From Coprococcus eutactus (lineage in GTDB: Bacteria; Bacillota; Clostridia; Lachnospirales; Lachnospiraceae), in contig NZ_CP102278.1 in assembly GCF_025149915.1 (NCBI RefSeq), positions 1 through 64,000 on the forward strand: a DNA stretch of 64,000 nucleotides, in the 5' to 3' direction. Below the pieces are notes generated by a model. It did not search any database. It was not told where the DNA came from and saw nothing but the letters and a program-made list of their open reading frames with translations. Numbering within the stretch: the stretch's first letter is position 1; every line of letters begins with the position of its first letter. Below are positions 37,616-45,409 of this stretch, piece after piece. Made by a program: the position numbers and the translations under genes.

Positions 37616-38701
37616 ATGAACGAAAATCAGGATCAGCAGTTTGGTCAGCCACAGGGAGAAAGCCCATCGTCAGATCAGGCTCAGGCAAATCAGCAGACAG
37701 GTGCATACAGCCAGGCACAGACAGGTGCATATGGCCAGCCACAGATGAATCAGCAGATGTATGGTCAGCAGGGTTACGGTCAGGGACAGATGAACCAGCA
37801 GATGTATGGTCAGCAAGGCTATGGGCAGGGACAGATGAACCAGCAGATGTACGGTCAGCAGGGCTATGGTCAGCCACAAATGAACCAGCAGATGTACGGT
37901 CAGCAGGGCTATGGCCAGCCACAGATGAATCAGCAGATGTATGGTCAGCAGGGTTATGGCCAGCCACAGATGAATCAGCAGTATGGCCAGCAGCAGGCTA
38001 AGAAATCGTCAGCAGCAAATGACATGATAAACGGCATTCTTAAAAATGTACTTGGACTTTTCAAGACACCTGCTGATACGGCGGGCGAGATGGTCGAGAG
38101 TGAGAATATGGTTTCAGGCGGAATACTCATAGGTGTAAATGCAGTTGTTACTTTTGTATTTTCACTTATAGGACTTCTCATCATGGGTATGGATTTTGGA
38201 CCAGCCCTCGGCAGGGGATTCTATATGCTGGTATTTATGATAATTGCAAACATCATCATAACAGCAGGACTTTTCATATCGGGCGGAATCATATTCAAGG
38301 GCGGAATGACATTTGGCAAGGCGATAAATGTGTCAGGAACGATTGCTGTATATGAGACGATTGCTGTTGTAGTCGGAATCGTATTTGAGATCATCTCAGG
38401 AATCCTTCACAAGGTCGGTTTTCTCAGCGGAATCATAGGCGGATTTGCATATATTCTCTTTGCAGCGATAAGTATCGGTGGAATTCTTGTTGCAGCCCAT
38501 GCTGCATATGAGAGTCTGGATCTTGATGACAACAACAGATTATATGCAATCATAGCAGCTGTTGTTATATCGATCTTCCTTATCACTGTATTTGACAACA
38601 TCGCACAAAAGATATTTGACAGTGGTGCATGTGCAGAGCAGGTAATGTATTACTTCAAGCATGCTGCAGAAGTATTTGGATACCTTGACTGGTTATCATA
38701 A
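37616..38701 (+). CDS. Yip1-type membrane protein with Gln/Tyr/Gly-rich repeats
   Basis: GGAGG at 37600-37604 supports the ATG at 37616 (361 residues) over 37574. Residues about 43-117 are five near-identical 15-residue repeats of the form [16 protein letters not shown] plus a partial one, a prion-like low-complexity segment. The C-terminal 230 residues have about five membrane helices and match the Yip1/YIP1-like fold ([19 protein letters not shown], then the helical bundle). Such proteins occur in Firmicutes with unknown function. The repeat array is encoded by a 45-bp minisatellite and could vary in copy number between strains. Confidence 0.82.
   Translation: MNENQDQQFGQPQGESPSSDQAQANQQTGAYSQAQTGAYGQPQMNQQMYGQQGYGQGQMNQQMYGQQGYGQGQMNQQMYGQQGYGQPQMNQQMYGQQGYGQPQMNQQMYGQQGYGQPQMNQQYGQQQAKKSSAANDMINGILKNVLGLFKTPADTAGEMVESENMVSGGILIGVNAVVTFVFSLIGLLIMGMDFGPALGRGFYMLVFMIIANIIITAGLFISGGIIFKGGMTFGKAINVSGTIAVYETIAVVVGIVFEIISGILHKVGFLSGIIGGFAYILFAAISIGGILVAAHAAYESLDLDDNNRLYAIIAAVVISIFLITVFDNIAQKIFDSGACAEQVMYYFKHAAEVFGYLDWLS
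37742..37966 (+). repeat. 45-bp coding minisatellite (5 units)
   Basis: Five tandem 45-bp units inside the Yip1-type gene encode [14 protein letters not shown] followed by G (units 1-2) or P (units 3-5). A partial unit follows to about 37996. Most differences are synonymous, suggesting selection on the peptide and expansion by replication slippage. Confidence 0.9.
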
Positions 38702-38752
38702 ATACATAGAATAAGAAGTCCTACTGACACTTGTTCAGCAGGGCGGACAGAT

Positions 38753-38794
38753 TATAAAAGTGCGGGATACTAATAAAAATCCCGCACTTTTATA
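38753..38794 (+). terminator. Terminator after the Yip1-type gene
   Basis: Perfect 16-bp stem TATAAAAGTGCGGGAT (38753-38768) with its complement at 38779-38794. Its T-rich right arm serves as the T tract. Confidence 0.88.
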
Positions 38795-38826
38795 TTGTGC
38801 ATTTTTTATGTATATGGTAAAAAGTT

Positions 38827-38855
38827 TTGTCATTAATTAAACATTGTGCTACAAT
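38827..38855 (+). promoter_or_regulatory. Promoter of the AraC regulator gene
   Basis: TTGTCA at 38827-38832, 17 bases, TACAAT at 38850-38855 with an upstream TGC (extended -10). A start near 38862 excludes the upstream in-frame ATG at 38844 and supports the ATG at 38907. Confidence 0.75.
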
Positions 38856-38906
38856 AAAAAAGTATTTAGTCAGGGTGGCAAAGAAGTAGTAAAGAAAGGA
38901 CGGGTT

Positions 38907-39830
38907 ATGGTAAGAAAAGTTGGTTTAACAGACAGTGTTGGTTTTGCTTGCCTGGAAGATCTCCAATTGTCTAACTCCTATATGTGGGGTACCGCAATCA
39001 GTCTGGACTATTGTGGCAGAGAGGATTGCATCAAGGGGTGGAAGTTCGGACCATATGTGAGGGAGTCATACGTCATCCATATCGTAAAAAAAGGCAAGGG
39101 AGTATTTACTATAGGTGGTAAGAGTTATGAGCTGGAGGCGGGACAGGCTTTCATCATCAGACCGGGAGAAGAAACCATATACAAGGCAGATGATGATGAT
39201 CCTTGGAGTTATATGTGGGTAGGATTCCACGGATACAGAGCAGAGGATTTCATAGAGTCCATGGGTTATAAGAAGGATTCTCCGATCATTAAGATCGAGC
39301 AGATGGACACATGTGCAACATGTATAAACAATATGCTTGAGTATTCGCAGATCACACGTATAAACGAGGTCAAGAGACAGAGTGCGCTTATGATGTTGTT
39401 TGCTACTATTATGGAGGACAATACATCTGGTCAGCAGGAGAATGACAATGTAGAGTATCCAAGTAAGATATACGTCAAGGCGGCAGTTGATTTCATCACT
39501 GAGAAGTATATGAACAAGATCAAGATAGATGATATTGCTGATTTCATAGGGATAAGCAGAAGTCATCTGACAGGAAGCTTCAAGAAGGAGATGGGTGTCT
39601 CACCACAGGAATATCTGATTAATTTCCGATTGGAGAAAGCTGCAAGTTTGCTTAGATCTTCAAAGGAACAGATCAATATAATCGCATACCAGTGTGGTTA
39701 TGAGGATTCGCTTTCATTCTCAAAGGCATTTAAGCAGAAGTTCGGGATGAGCCCGAAATCATTTCGAAATCTAGAGGTGGAGCTTGAGACAGGCAAAGCC
39801 AAGGGTGACCATGAGGCATCTAAGCTTTAG
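38907..39830 (+). CDS. AraC-family regulator with cupin sensor
   Basis: 307 residues from the ATG at 38907, with AAAGGA upstream. The N-terminal half is a cupin-like sugar sensor (GKGVFTIGGKSYELEAGQAF, then IIRPGEETIYKADDDDPWSY). The C-terminal 100 residues carry two helix-turn-helix motifs: KIDDIADFIGISRSHLTGSF and QINIIAYQCGYEDSLSFSKA with FKQKFGMSPKSFR. This resembles MsmR-type activators. It lies next to the divergent yesL and alpha-galactoside transport genes and probably controls them; the ligand is unproven. A bidirectional terminator lies downstream. Confidence 0.92.
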   Translation: MVRKVGLTDSVGFACLEDLQLSNSYMWGTAISLDYCGREDCIKGWKFGPYVRESYVIHIVKKGKGVFTIGGKSYELEAGQAFIIRPGEETIYKADDDDPWSYMWVGFHGYRAEDFIESMGYKKDSPIIKIEQMDTCATCINNMLEYSQITRINEVKRQSALMMLFATIMEDNTSGQQENDNVEYPSKIYVKAAVDFITEKYMNKIKIDDIADFIGISRSHLTGSFKKEMGVSPQEYLINFRLEKAASLLRSSKEQINIIAYQCGYEDSLSFSKAFKQKFGMSPKSFRNLEVELETGKAKGDHEASKL

Positions 39831-39873
39831 ATGAGAGTATAGCTACTAGAGAGCGCTATTGATATGATACTAA

Positions 39874-39934
39874 AAAACAGGATATACATTCCATATGTCG
39901 TATATGTGATGACATGGGATGTATATCCTGTTTT
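39874..39934. terminator. Bidirectional terminator between convergent genes
   Basis: A 21-bp stem joins 39874-39894 with 39914-39934 (AAAACAGGATATACA with its complement, one G-T near the loop). The poly-A left and poly-T right flanks suit both the AraC gene (+) and yesL (-). Confidence 0.9.
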
Positions 39935-39941
39935 TATGTCC

Positions 39942-40754
39942 TTATTTATTGGAATTGCTGACTTCCAGCTTTTTAGTGACCTTTCTGGAATCCTTCTGGC
40001 CGGAAGATACCTGATCGGAAGATGACTTATCTGGCAGGATTTTGCTGTCTGATTCACCTGAGGGATCATCTGATACTTCATTTGATCTCATCCATGAGTC
40101 TGGATCGTCATCTGTGTACTGCTTGGTGACAGCTTCGAGGTATGGTGAAAATGCCTTTATGAACATGAATGATGATACATAAGCTATCAGCCCAAATCCG
40201 CACACTATAAGTATGAAGATGCCTACCATGAACACCTGTGGGCTGGCAAGCAGGAAATATGCAGGCAATGTGTAAAGTATCATTATAATAATGGTGAATA
40301 TAAAATTCTTTGCCGCCATATATATGGACTGGAGTATGAGGTTCTTTAATGTATTCTCAAATGCGCTTATCACTGGGAACAGATAGATGGCGATAAAGCA
40401 TATCAATATGAAGAAGATCACACTGGTGTAATACATGAGCTTGTTTTCCTGAGGACCACCTTTGCCAAAGAGATTGAAGTCCAGTGAGAATACAAAGGCT
40501 ATCAGCATGAATAAGAGCCATGCTATGGTGGATTTTTTGAAATTGTCTTTAAAACCCTTGAAGAATAGTTTTATAATTCCTCCGGTCTCACCTGTCCGCT
40601 GTTTTTTAAGTAATGTGTAGTACATGGCACTCATTGACGCACCTATGGTGAATATTGGAATGCTGCATATTATGAATAGAATGTTCACTACTATAATGTC
40701 GCCAATTGTGCCAAAGATTCTGGCAAACCAGCCATCGCTATTGAAAATGTTCAT
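39942..40754 (-). CDS. yesL: YesL-family (DUF624) membrane protein
   Basis: 270 residues with several hydrophobic helices. The N-terminus NSDGWFARIFGTIGDIIVVN and the following SIPIFTIGASMSAMYYTLLK are typical of YesL/DUF624. The C-terminus is polar (Ser/Asp/Lys rich). YesL family genes are often found next to sugar ABC transporters and AraC regulators in Firmicutes, as here, but the molecular role is not known. A CTCCT complement on the + strand just after 40754 marks an AGGAGG ribosome site for the minus strand. It is divergent from the solute-binding protein gene. Confidence 0.88.
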   Translation of the reverse strand: MNIFNSDGWFARIFGTIGDIIVVNILFIICSIPIFTIGASMSAMYYTLLKKQRTGETGGIIKLFFKGFKDNFKKSTIAWLLFMLIAFVFSLDFNLFGKGGPQENKLMYYTSVIFFILICFIAIYLFPVISAFENTLKNLILQSIYMAAKNFIFTIIIMILYTLPAYFLLASPQVFMVGIFILIVCGFGLIAYVSSFMFIKAFSPYLEAVTKQYTDDDPDSWMRSNEVSDDPSGESDSKILPDKSSSDQVSSGQKDSRKVTKKLEVSNSNK

Positions 40755-40801
40755 AAGTTTCCTCCTGATATTAATTAATGTAGATAGTAGACATAACTTT
40801 T

Positions 40802-40930
40802 GCTGATACGTATGATCAGCTGCCCGAATAATGTAAGTTAACTATAGCACAAAAATACATGCCATAATATAGCATGTTTTACAATTTTCCATATGTGTTC
40901 TACATTTTGCCATAAAATAGCACAAAAATA
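40802..40930. promoter_or_regulatory. Operator-like repeats between yesL and the sugar operon
   Basis: An inverted repeat GCTGAT (40802-40807)/ATCAGC (40815-40820) and a second ACATGC (40857-40862)/GCATGT (40872-40877) are visible. A 14-bp direct repeat ATAGCACAAAAATA occurs at 40844-40857 and 40917-40930. A related CCATAATATAGCATG lies at 40862-40876 against CCATAAAATAGCACA at 40910-40924. Such spaced direct repeats suit an AraC-family activator. No clear sigma-A promoter is seen for either gene, in keeping with activation. The 395-base region otherwise has no gene. Confidence 0.55.
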
Positions 40931-41048
40931 GTGAACTTAACTACTTAAAAATATACATTTGTGACAAAAACCCATGACATTTTGACATTTTTCCATGTAA
41001 AAATCTTCACCAAAATTTTATAATTCAATCATAGGAAGCACACAGAAC

Positions 41049-41126
41049 GCCGTAAGGCGAACCGGCAGAACAGGACGCAGAATTCAGGGTATGAAAGAGA
41101 ATGTGGGTGTCGTAAATCCTGCCGGT
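41049..41126 (+). promoter_or_regulatory. Structured leader of the sugar-binding protein gene
   Basis: CGCC-GTAA-GGCG forms a small hairpin at about 41049-41060. ACCGGCAG (41061-41068) can pair with CTGCCGGT (41119-41126), closing a 50-base loop. It ends 9 bases before the AAAGGAGG ribosome site at about 41134-41141, so folding could influence translation. No known riboswitch family is recognised. Confidence 0.4.
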
Positions 41127-41149
41127 GATGTAAAAAGGAGGAATGTTTT

Positions 41150-42460
41150 ATGAGAAGAACAATGAAGAAAGCAGTGGCAGTAGGGCTTGCAGCAGCAACA
41201 GCATTTTCACTGTGCGCATGTGGCGGCGGCGATGGAAGTAAGGGCGGCAGCAGCAAGGATGCACTTGAGGTAGTTATCTGGGATAACAACCAGCAGAAGG
41301 GTCTGCAGCAGATATGTGATCTTTTCACAGAAGAGACAGGAATCAAGGTTGATGTACAGGTTAAGGAGTGGGATTCATACTGGACACTTCTTGAGGCTGG
41401 AGCATCAGGTGGAGATATGCCGGATGTATTCTGGATGCACTCCAACAACTCACAGATGTACATGAAGAACAACAAGCTCTTAAAGCTCGATGACTACATC
41501 GAAAAGAGTGACAAAGTTGATATGAGCAACTACATGTCAGAGATCACAGAGCTCTACACATATGATGGTTCATATTATGCAATACCAAAGGATTACGATA
41601 CAATCGCTCTCTGGTACAACAAGAAGATGTTCGATGATGCAGGACTTGAGTATCCAAATGAGAACTGGACATGGGATGATCTCTATGATGCAGCTAAGAA
41701 ACTCACAAAGGATGACGGTTCACAGTACGGTTTCTGTATGAACACATCAAACGATCAGGATACTTACTACAACATGGTTTACTCAATGGGCGGTTACATC
41801 GTAAATGACGATCACACAAAGTCAGGATATGATGATGCCAACACTATCAAGGCTATGGATTATGTAGGAAAGCTCCTCAAGGATTGCTGTCCACCAGCAA
41901 CAACAATGTCAGAGACAGGTACAGACGTTATGTTCCAGTCAGGCACAGTAGCAATGATCACGCAGGGTTCATGGATGACAGCAGGATTCCTTGACAATGA
42001 GTATCTCGTTGAGAACTGTGACGTAGCAATTCTTCCATATGACAAGACAACAGGTATGAGAACTTCTATCTGTAACGGACTTGGATGGGCTGCATCAGCA
42101 GGCACAAAGAGACCAGATGACTGCTGGAAGCTTATCGAGTGGTTCGGTTCAAAGGAGATGCAGGAGAAGCAGGCTGAGCTCGGTGTAACAATGTCAGCTT
42201 ACAACAACACATCAGACAAGTGGGTTAACTGTACAGATAAGTTCAACCTCAACGCTTACCTTGATATCACAAAGGAGTCAACAGTTCCAGGCGTAACAAA
42301 TGAGCTTGTACTCAGACCTTACACATACAATTCAACAGTATGGTCACAGGCAGCACAGACCTTCTTCGCAGATGCATGGGCAGATCCATCAAAGATGGAG
42401 CAGTCATGTAAGGACTTCGCAGTTCAGATGAACCAGTACATCGATGAGGAAGACAAGTAA
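41150..42460 (+). CDS. Sugar ABC transporter solute-binding lipoprotein
   Basis: The extracellular receptor of a family-1 carbohydrate ABC importer. 436 residues with a lipobox LCAC; Cys24 is lipidated. The mature domain shows EVVIWDNNQQKGLQQICDLF, the PDVFWMHSNNSQMYMKNNKL block and YYAIPKDYDTIALWYNKKMF. AAAGGAGG precedes the ATG. The alpha-galactosidase downstream suggests raffinose, melibiose or similar alpha-galactosides. The hairpin after it may raise its mRNA level over the permeases. Confidence 0.93.
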   Translation: MRRTMKKAVAVGLAAATAFSLCACGGGDGSKGGSSKDALEVVIWDNNQQKGLQQICDLFTEETGIKVDVQVKEWDSYWTLLEAGASGGDMPDVFWMHSNNSQMYMKNNKLLKLDDYIEKSDKVDMSNYMSEITELYTYDGSYYAIPKDYDTIALWYNKKMFDDAGLEYPNENWTWDDLYDAAKKLTKDDGSQYGFCMNTSNDQDTYYNMVYSMGGYIVNDDHTKSGYDDANTIKAMDYVGKLLKDCCPPATTMSETGTDVMFQSGTVAMITQGSWMTAGFLDNEYLVENCDVAILPYDKTTGMRTSICNGLGWAASAGTKRPDDCWKLIEWFGSKEMQEKQAELGVTMSAYNNTSDKWVNCTDKFNLNAYLDITKESTVPGVTNELVLRPYTYNSTVWSQAAQTFFADAWADPSKMEQSCKDFAVQMNQYIDEEDK

Positions 42461-42492
42461 TCCTACAGAGCATTTATAAGATAACATAACAG

Positions 42493-42516
42493 TGGGTAGG
42501 ATGGAGGTCCTACCCA
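42493..42516 (+). terminator. Intercistronic hairpin after the solute-binding gene
   Basis: TGGGTAGGA (42493-42501) pairs with TCCTACCCA (42508-42516), loop of 6, no T tract. Probably an attenuation or mRNA-protecting hairpin that gives more binding protein than permease. Confidence 0.6.
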
Positions 42517-42577
42517 TTGCTTACCAGAAACAGGCGGGGTGTTAATTACAATATAAATGAATAAGAGGAGGGATTTT

Positions 42578-43564
42578 ATGTCAGATAACAACAAGAAAGT
42601 TGAAGAAAAAGCGGCTGAGATAATCCAGGCTACAGAGACACAGACAGTTAAGCCGGCAGCAGCAGAAGATAAAGAGTTCAAGAAAAAGAAGTCAACAACA
42701 TGGGAAAGAAACCAGCGCAAATGGGGCTGGGCATTCATCCTCCCAACAATGATAGGAATCATCGTACTTAACTTATGGCCTATAGTACAGACAATATATC
42801 AGTCATTCTGTAAGGTTGGATCATTCGGAGATTCATCATTTGCAGGATTTGCAAATTACAAGAAGATGTTTGCTGACCCTGAGGTATGGCAGTCACTTCT
42901 CAATACATTCAAGTATGCGATCATTGAGGTTCCATTCTCAATCGCCATCGCACTTATACTTGCGGTATTCCTGAATCGTAAGATGCACGGAAGAACAATA
43001 TACAGAGCAATATTCTTCCTGCCAATGGTAGTTGCACCTGCAGCTGTAGCCATGGTATGGAGATGGTTATACAATTCACAGTTCGGTCTGTTAAACCACA
43101 TCCTCGGTACAAAGATCGAGTGGATATCCAATCCAAAGATCGCATGGATCTCAGTTGCGATCATCGGTGTATGGTCAATCATTGGTTACAACATGGTTCT
43201 GTTCCTTGCAGGACTTCAGGAGATACCTAAGGATTACTACGAGGCAGCGGATATTGACGGAGCATCAGGAGTAAGAGCTTTCTTCAAGATTACTCTTCCA
43301 CTTCTCTCTCCTACAGTATTCTTCGTACTCGTAACAAGAGTAATCGGAGCACTTCAGGTATTCGACCTTGTATACATGGTAATGGATATTTCCAATCCGG
43401 CCCTCAAGAAGACAGAGTCCATCGTATATCTGTTCTACCAGTATTCGTTTCAGAATGGTAACAAGGGTTATGGATCAGCAATAGTAGTTCTTCTTCTCGC
43501 AGTCATCATGGTACTTACAGTATTCCAGATGATCGGTCAGAAGAAGTGGGTTCATTATAACTAG
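42578..43564 (+). CDS. Sugar ABC transporter permease (MalF/MsmF type)
   Basis: GAGGAGGG inside the upstream part of the frame selects the ATG at 42578 (328 residues) over 42557. A long charged N-terminus precedes six membrane helices. The EAA loop that contacts the ATPase reads EIPKDYYEAADIDGASGVRA, then FFKITLPLLSPT, the typical permease signature. It pairs with the next permease. No ATPase gene follows, so a shared MsmK/MalK-type ATPase encoded elsewhere is expected. Confidence 0.93.
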   Translation: MSDNNKKVEEKAAEIIQATETQTVKPAAAEDKEFKKKKSTTWERNQRKWGWAFILPTMIGIIVLNLWPIVQTIYQSFCKVGSFGDSSFAGFANYKKMFADPEVWQSLLNTFKYAIIEVPFSIAIALILAVFLNRKMHGRTIYRAIFFLPMVVAPAAVAMVWRWLYNSQFGLLNHILGTKIEWISNPKIAWISVAIIGVWSIIGYNMVLFLAGLQEIPKDYYEAADIDGASGVRAFFKITLPLLSPTVFFVLVTRVIGALQVFDLVYMVMDISNPALKKTESIVYLFYQYSFQNGNKGYGSAIVVLLLAVIMVLTVFQMIGQKKWVHYN

Positions 43565-43579
43565 GAAGGGGGAATCGAT

Positions 43580-44422
43580 ATGACAAGAGGCGTACAGTTT
43601 AAGAGAAGAATGCAGAGATTATTGATTCACCTCATTCTGATCATATTCTCAATCATTATGATAGTGCCATTTGTATGGATGACACTCACAGCATTTAAGA
43701 CAGTAACAGAGGCAACTTCGGTAAGTCCATTCGTAATATTCCCATCACAGTGGCGTACAGATGCGTTCACTACTGTTTGGAATAACATGAACTTCCTTGT
43801 TCTCTACAAGAACACATTACTGCTCATATTCTTCAGAGTTGTGTGTGCATGTCTCACAGCAACACTCGCAGGATATGCATTTGCAAGACTTAAGTTCAAG
43901 GGCAGAGACTTTATGTTCTCCCTGATACTTTTCCAGATGATGATTCCTTCACAGATATTCATCATCCCACAGTTCCTGATGATCAGTAAGATGGGCATGA
44001 CAAATACAATGTTTGCTCTGGTATTCCCGGGAATTGTAACAGCGTTCGGTACTTTCCTGCTCAAGCAGGCTTACATGGGACTTCCTGGAGATCTCGAGGA
44101 GGCAGCGAGACTTGACGGATGTAACATTCCAAAGACATTCGTGTTCGTCATGGCTCCGCTTGCAAGATCATCGATGGTTGCCCTCGGTATATTCACAGCA
44201 GTGTTCGCATTCAAGGATCTGATGTGGCCACTGGTTGTAAACAGCAGTGCAAACAAGATGCCGCTCTCAGCAGCTCTTGCAACAATGCAGGGACAGTATC
44301 AGTCCAACTATCCACAGCTGATGGCTGCATCTCTTATATCATGTATACCAATGATCGTTATATACCTGATATTCCAGAAGCAGTTCGTAGAAGGTATCGC
44401 AACATCAGGTGGAAAGCTCTAA
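43580..44422 (+). CDS. Sugar ABC transporter permease (MalG/MsmG type)
   Basis: The second permease, 280 residues with six helices. The EAA loop is GLPGDLEEAARLDGCNIPKT with FVFVMAPLARSS. GGAAGGGGG precedes the ATG. It starts 15 bases after the first permease. With the binding protein it forms a complete import channel lacking only the ATPase. Confidence 0.93.
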   Translation: MTRGVQFKRRMQRLLIHLILIIFSIIMIVPFVWMTLTAFKTVTEATSVSPFVIFPSQWRTDAFTTVWNNMNFLVLYKNTLLLIFFRVVCACLTATLAGYAFARLKFKGRDFMFSLILFQMMIPSQIFIIPQFLMISKMGMTNTMFALVFPGIVTAFGTFLLKQAYMGLPGDLEEAARLDGCNIPKTFVFVMAPLARSSMVALGIFTAVFAFKDLMWPLVVNSSANKMPLSAALATMQGQYQSNYPQLMAASLISCIPMIVIYLIFQKQFVEGIATSGGKL

Positions 44423-44454
44423 AGAAAGTTAAAGAAGATATTATATATGACCAC

Positions 44455-44526
44455 AGGGTGACGTCAGTTACTGACGCCACCCTTGCGATACTGTGGACGC
44501 CGCGCGAAGCGCATCTCATGCGTTCA
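44455..44526 (+). repeat. Two intergenic hairpins after the second permease
   Basis: AGGGTGACGTCAG (44455-44467) pairs with CTGACGCCACCCT (44471-44483) over a 3-base loop. GTGGACGC (44492-44499) pairs with GCGTTCAC (44519-44526), enclosing GCGC-GAA-GCGC. No T tract. This GC-rich patch looks REP-like and may protect or process the operon mRNA. Confidence 0.5.
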
Positions 44527-44555
44527 CTCAACACAGAAACAAAAGGAGGACGTCT

Positions 44556-45236
44556 ATGAAAAAGCCGATAATCACGGAAGAAGAAAAACAGAAGATCAAA
44601 GAGATGGACTCCACACGCAAAAAAATAGGATATATCTGGGATTATTACAAGCTTTGGATAATCGGTGCTGTCGTTCTCGTGGGACTTGTAGTGTATTTTT
44701 CTGTTGTGTTTGCAACGAGGGAGGACAAGCCGATACTGGATGTCGTCCTTGTGAACAACTACGATGATGTTTCAGGGAACAGCAAGCTGACACAGGGGTT
44801 TGTGTCGTATGTAGGGGAAGAAAATCTCCCGGGAAGGGTTACATTTGACAACAATGCATTTTTTAATCTGGCAAATAACTCAGATTATAAGAACAGTTAC
44901 TATATGAAGGTGCTGGCATACCTTGAGGCGGACACTGCTCAGGCAGTCTTGTGCCAGTATGACAATCTCATAGGTCTGGCGAAGAGCGGCAGACTTGCAG
45001 ACCTGTCGGATGATAAGGTCGGCGATATATATGATAAGTATAAGGATAGGATAATTTATTACGAGGATGAAGACGGAAAGAAGATACCTGTCGGAATAGA
45101 TGTATCTGAAGGATACAAGGCGGCAGGACTTACTGAGTACACAGATGGCAAGGCATATATCGGATTGTCAGCATATGCGGCAGATTATGGATATGTGGAA
45201 AAATTTGTGGACTATATAGTGGAACTTGGAAAATAG
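44556..45236 (+). CDS. Membrane-anchored protein of the sugar locus, unknown
   Basis: AAAGGAGG at about 44543 selects the ATG at 44556 (226 residues). The N-terminal about 25 residues are charged and cytoplasmic; a helix at about 32-52 (LWIIGAVVLVGLVVYFSVVF) follows, then an outer domain. That domain has a pattern recalling the first lobe of a solute-binding protein (ILDVVLVNNYDDVSGNSKLT, KVLAYLEADTAQAVLCQYD, IPVGIDVSEGY), but it is too short to be a full one. It may bind sugar or help the permease. The function is not known. Confidence 0.7.
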   Translation: MKKPIITEEEKQKIKEMDSTRKKIGYIWDYYKLWIIGAVVLVGLVVYFSVVFATREDKPILDVVLVNNYDDVSGNSKLTQGFVSYVGEENLPGRVTFDNNAFFNLANNSDYKNSYYMKVLAYLEADTAQAVLCQYDNLIGLAKSGRLADLSDDKVGDIYDKYKDRIIYYEDEDGKKIPVGIDVSEGYKAAGLTEYTDGKAYIGLSAYAADYGYVEKFVDYIVELGK

Positions 45237-45409
45237 CTTTTAAGAAGCTTGTGTGGAATCCAAAAATGTAAAAATTGCAGGGAATCGAATTAAAACTTAA
45301 CTAGGAATACATTCCGGCGGAGCCGGTTGTAGATAAATTATGAAGAAAGACCAGTCAAATGGAAATTGGCTGTAGAGAAACTGGAGATCACGAAAAGGAG
45401 GACTTGGGC

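Noticed and set aside
37742..37966. Regularly spaced repeats resembling a CRISPR array
   Set aside because: Units are directly tandem with no spacers, inside a coding frame, and no cas genes are present.
37563..38001. Repeat-rich frames on both strands over the Yip1 minisatellite
   Set aside because: These are other-frame readings of the 45-bp repeat; the reading with a ribosome site and membrane domain is the real gene.
40982..41024. TTGACA and TATAAT before the solute-binding gene
   Set aside because: The spacing is 31 bases, too long for one promoter. The TATAAT may still be used with an activator.
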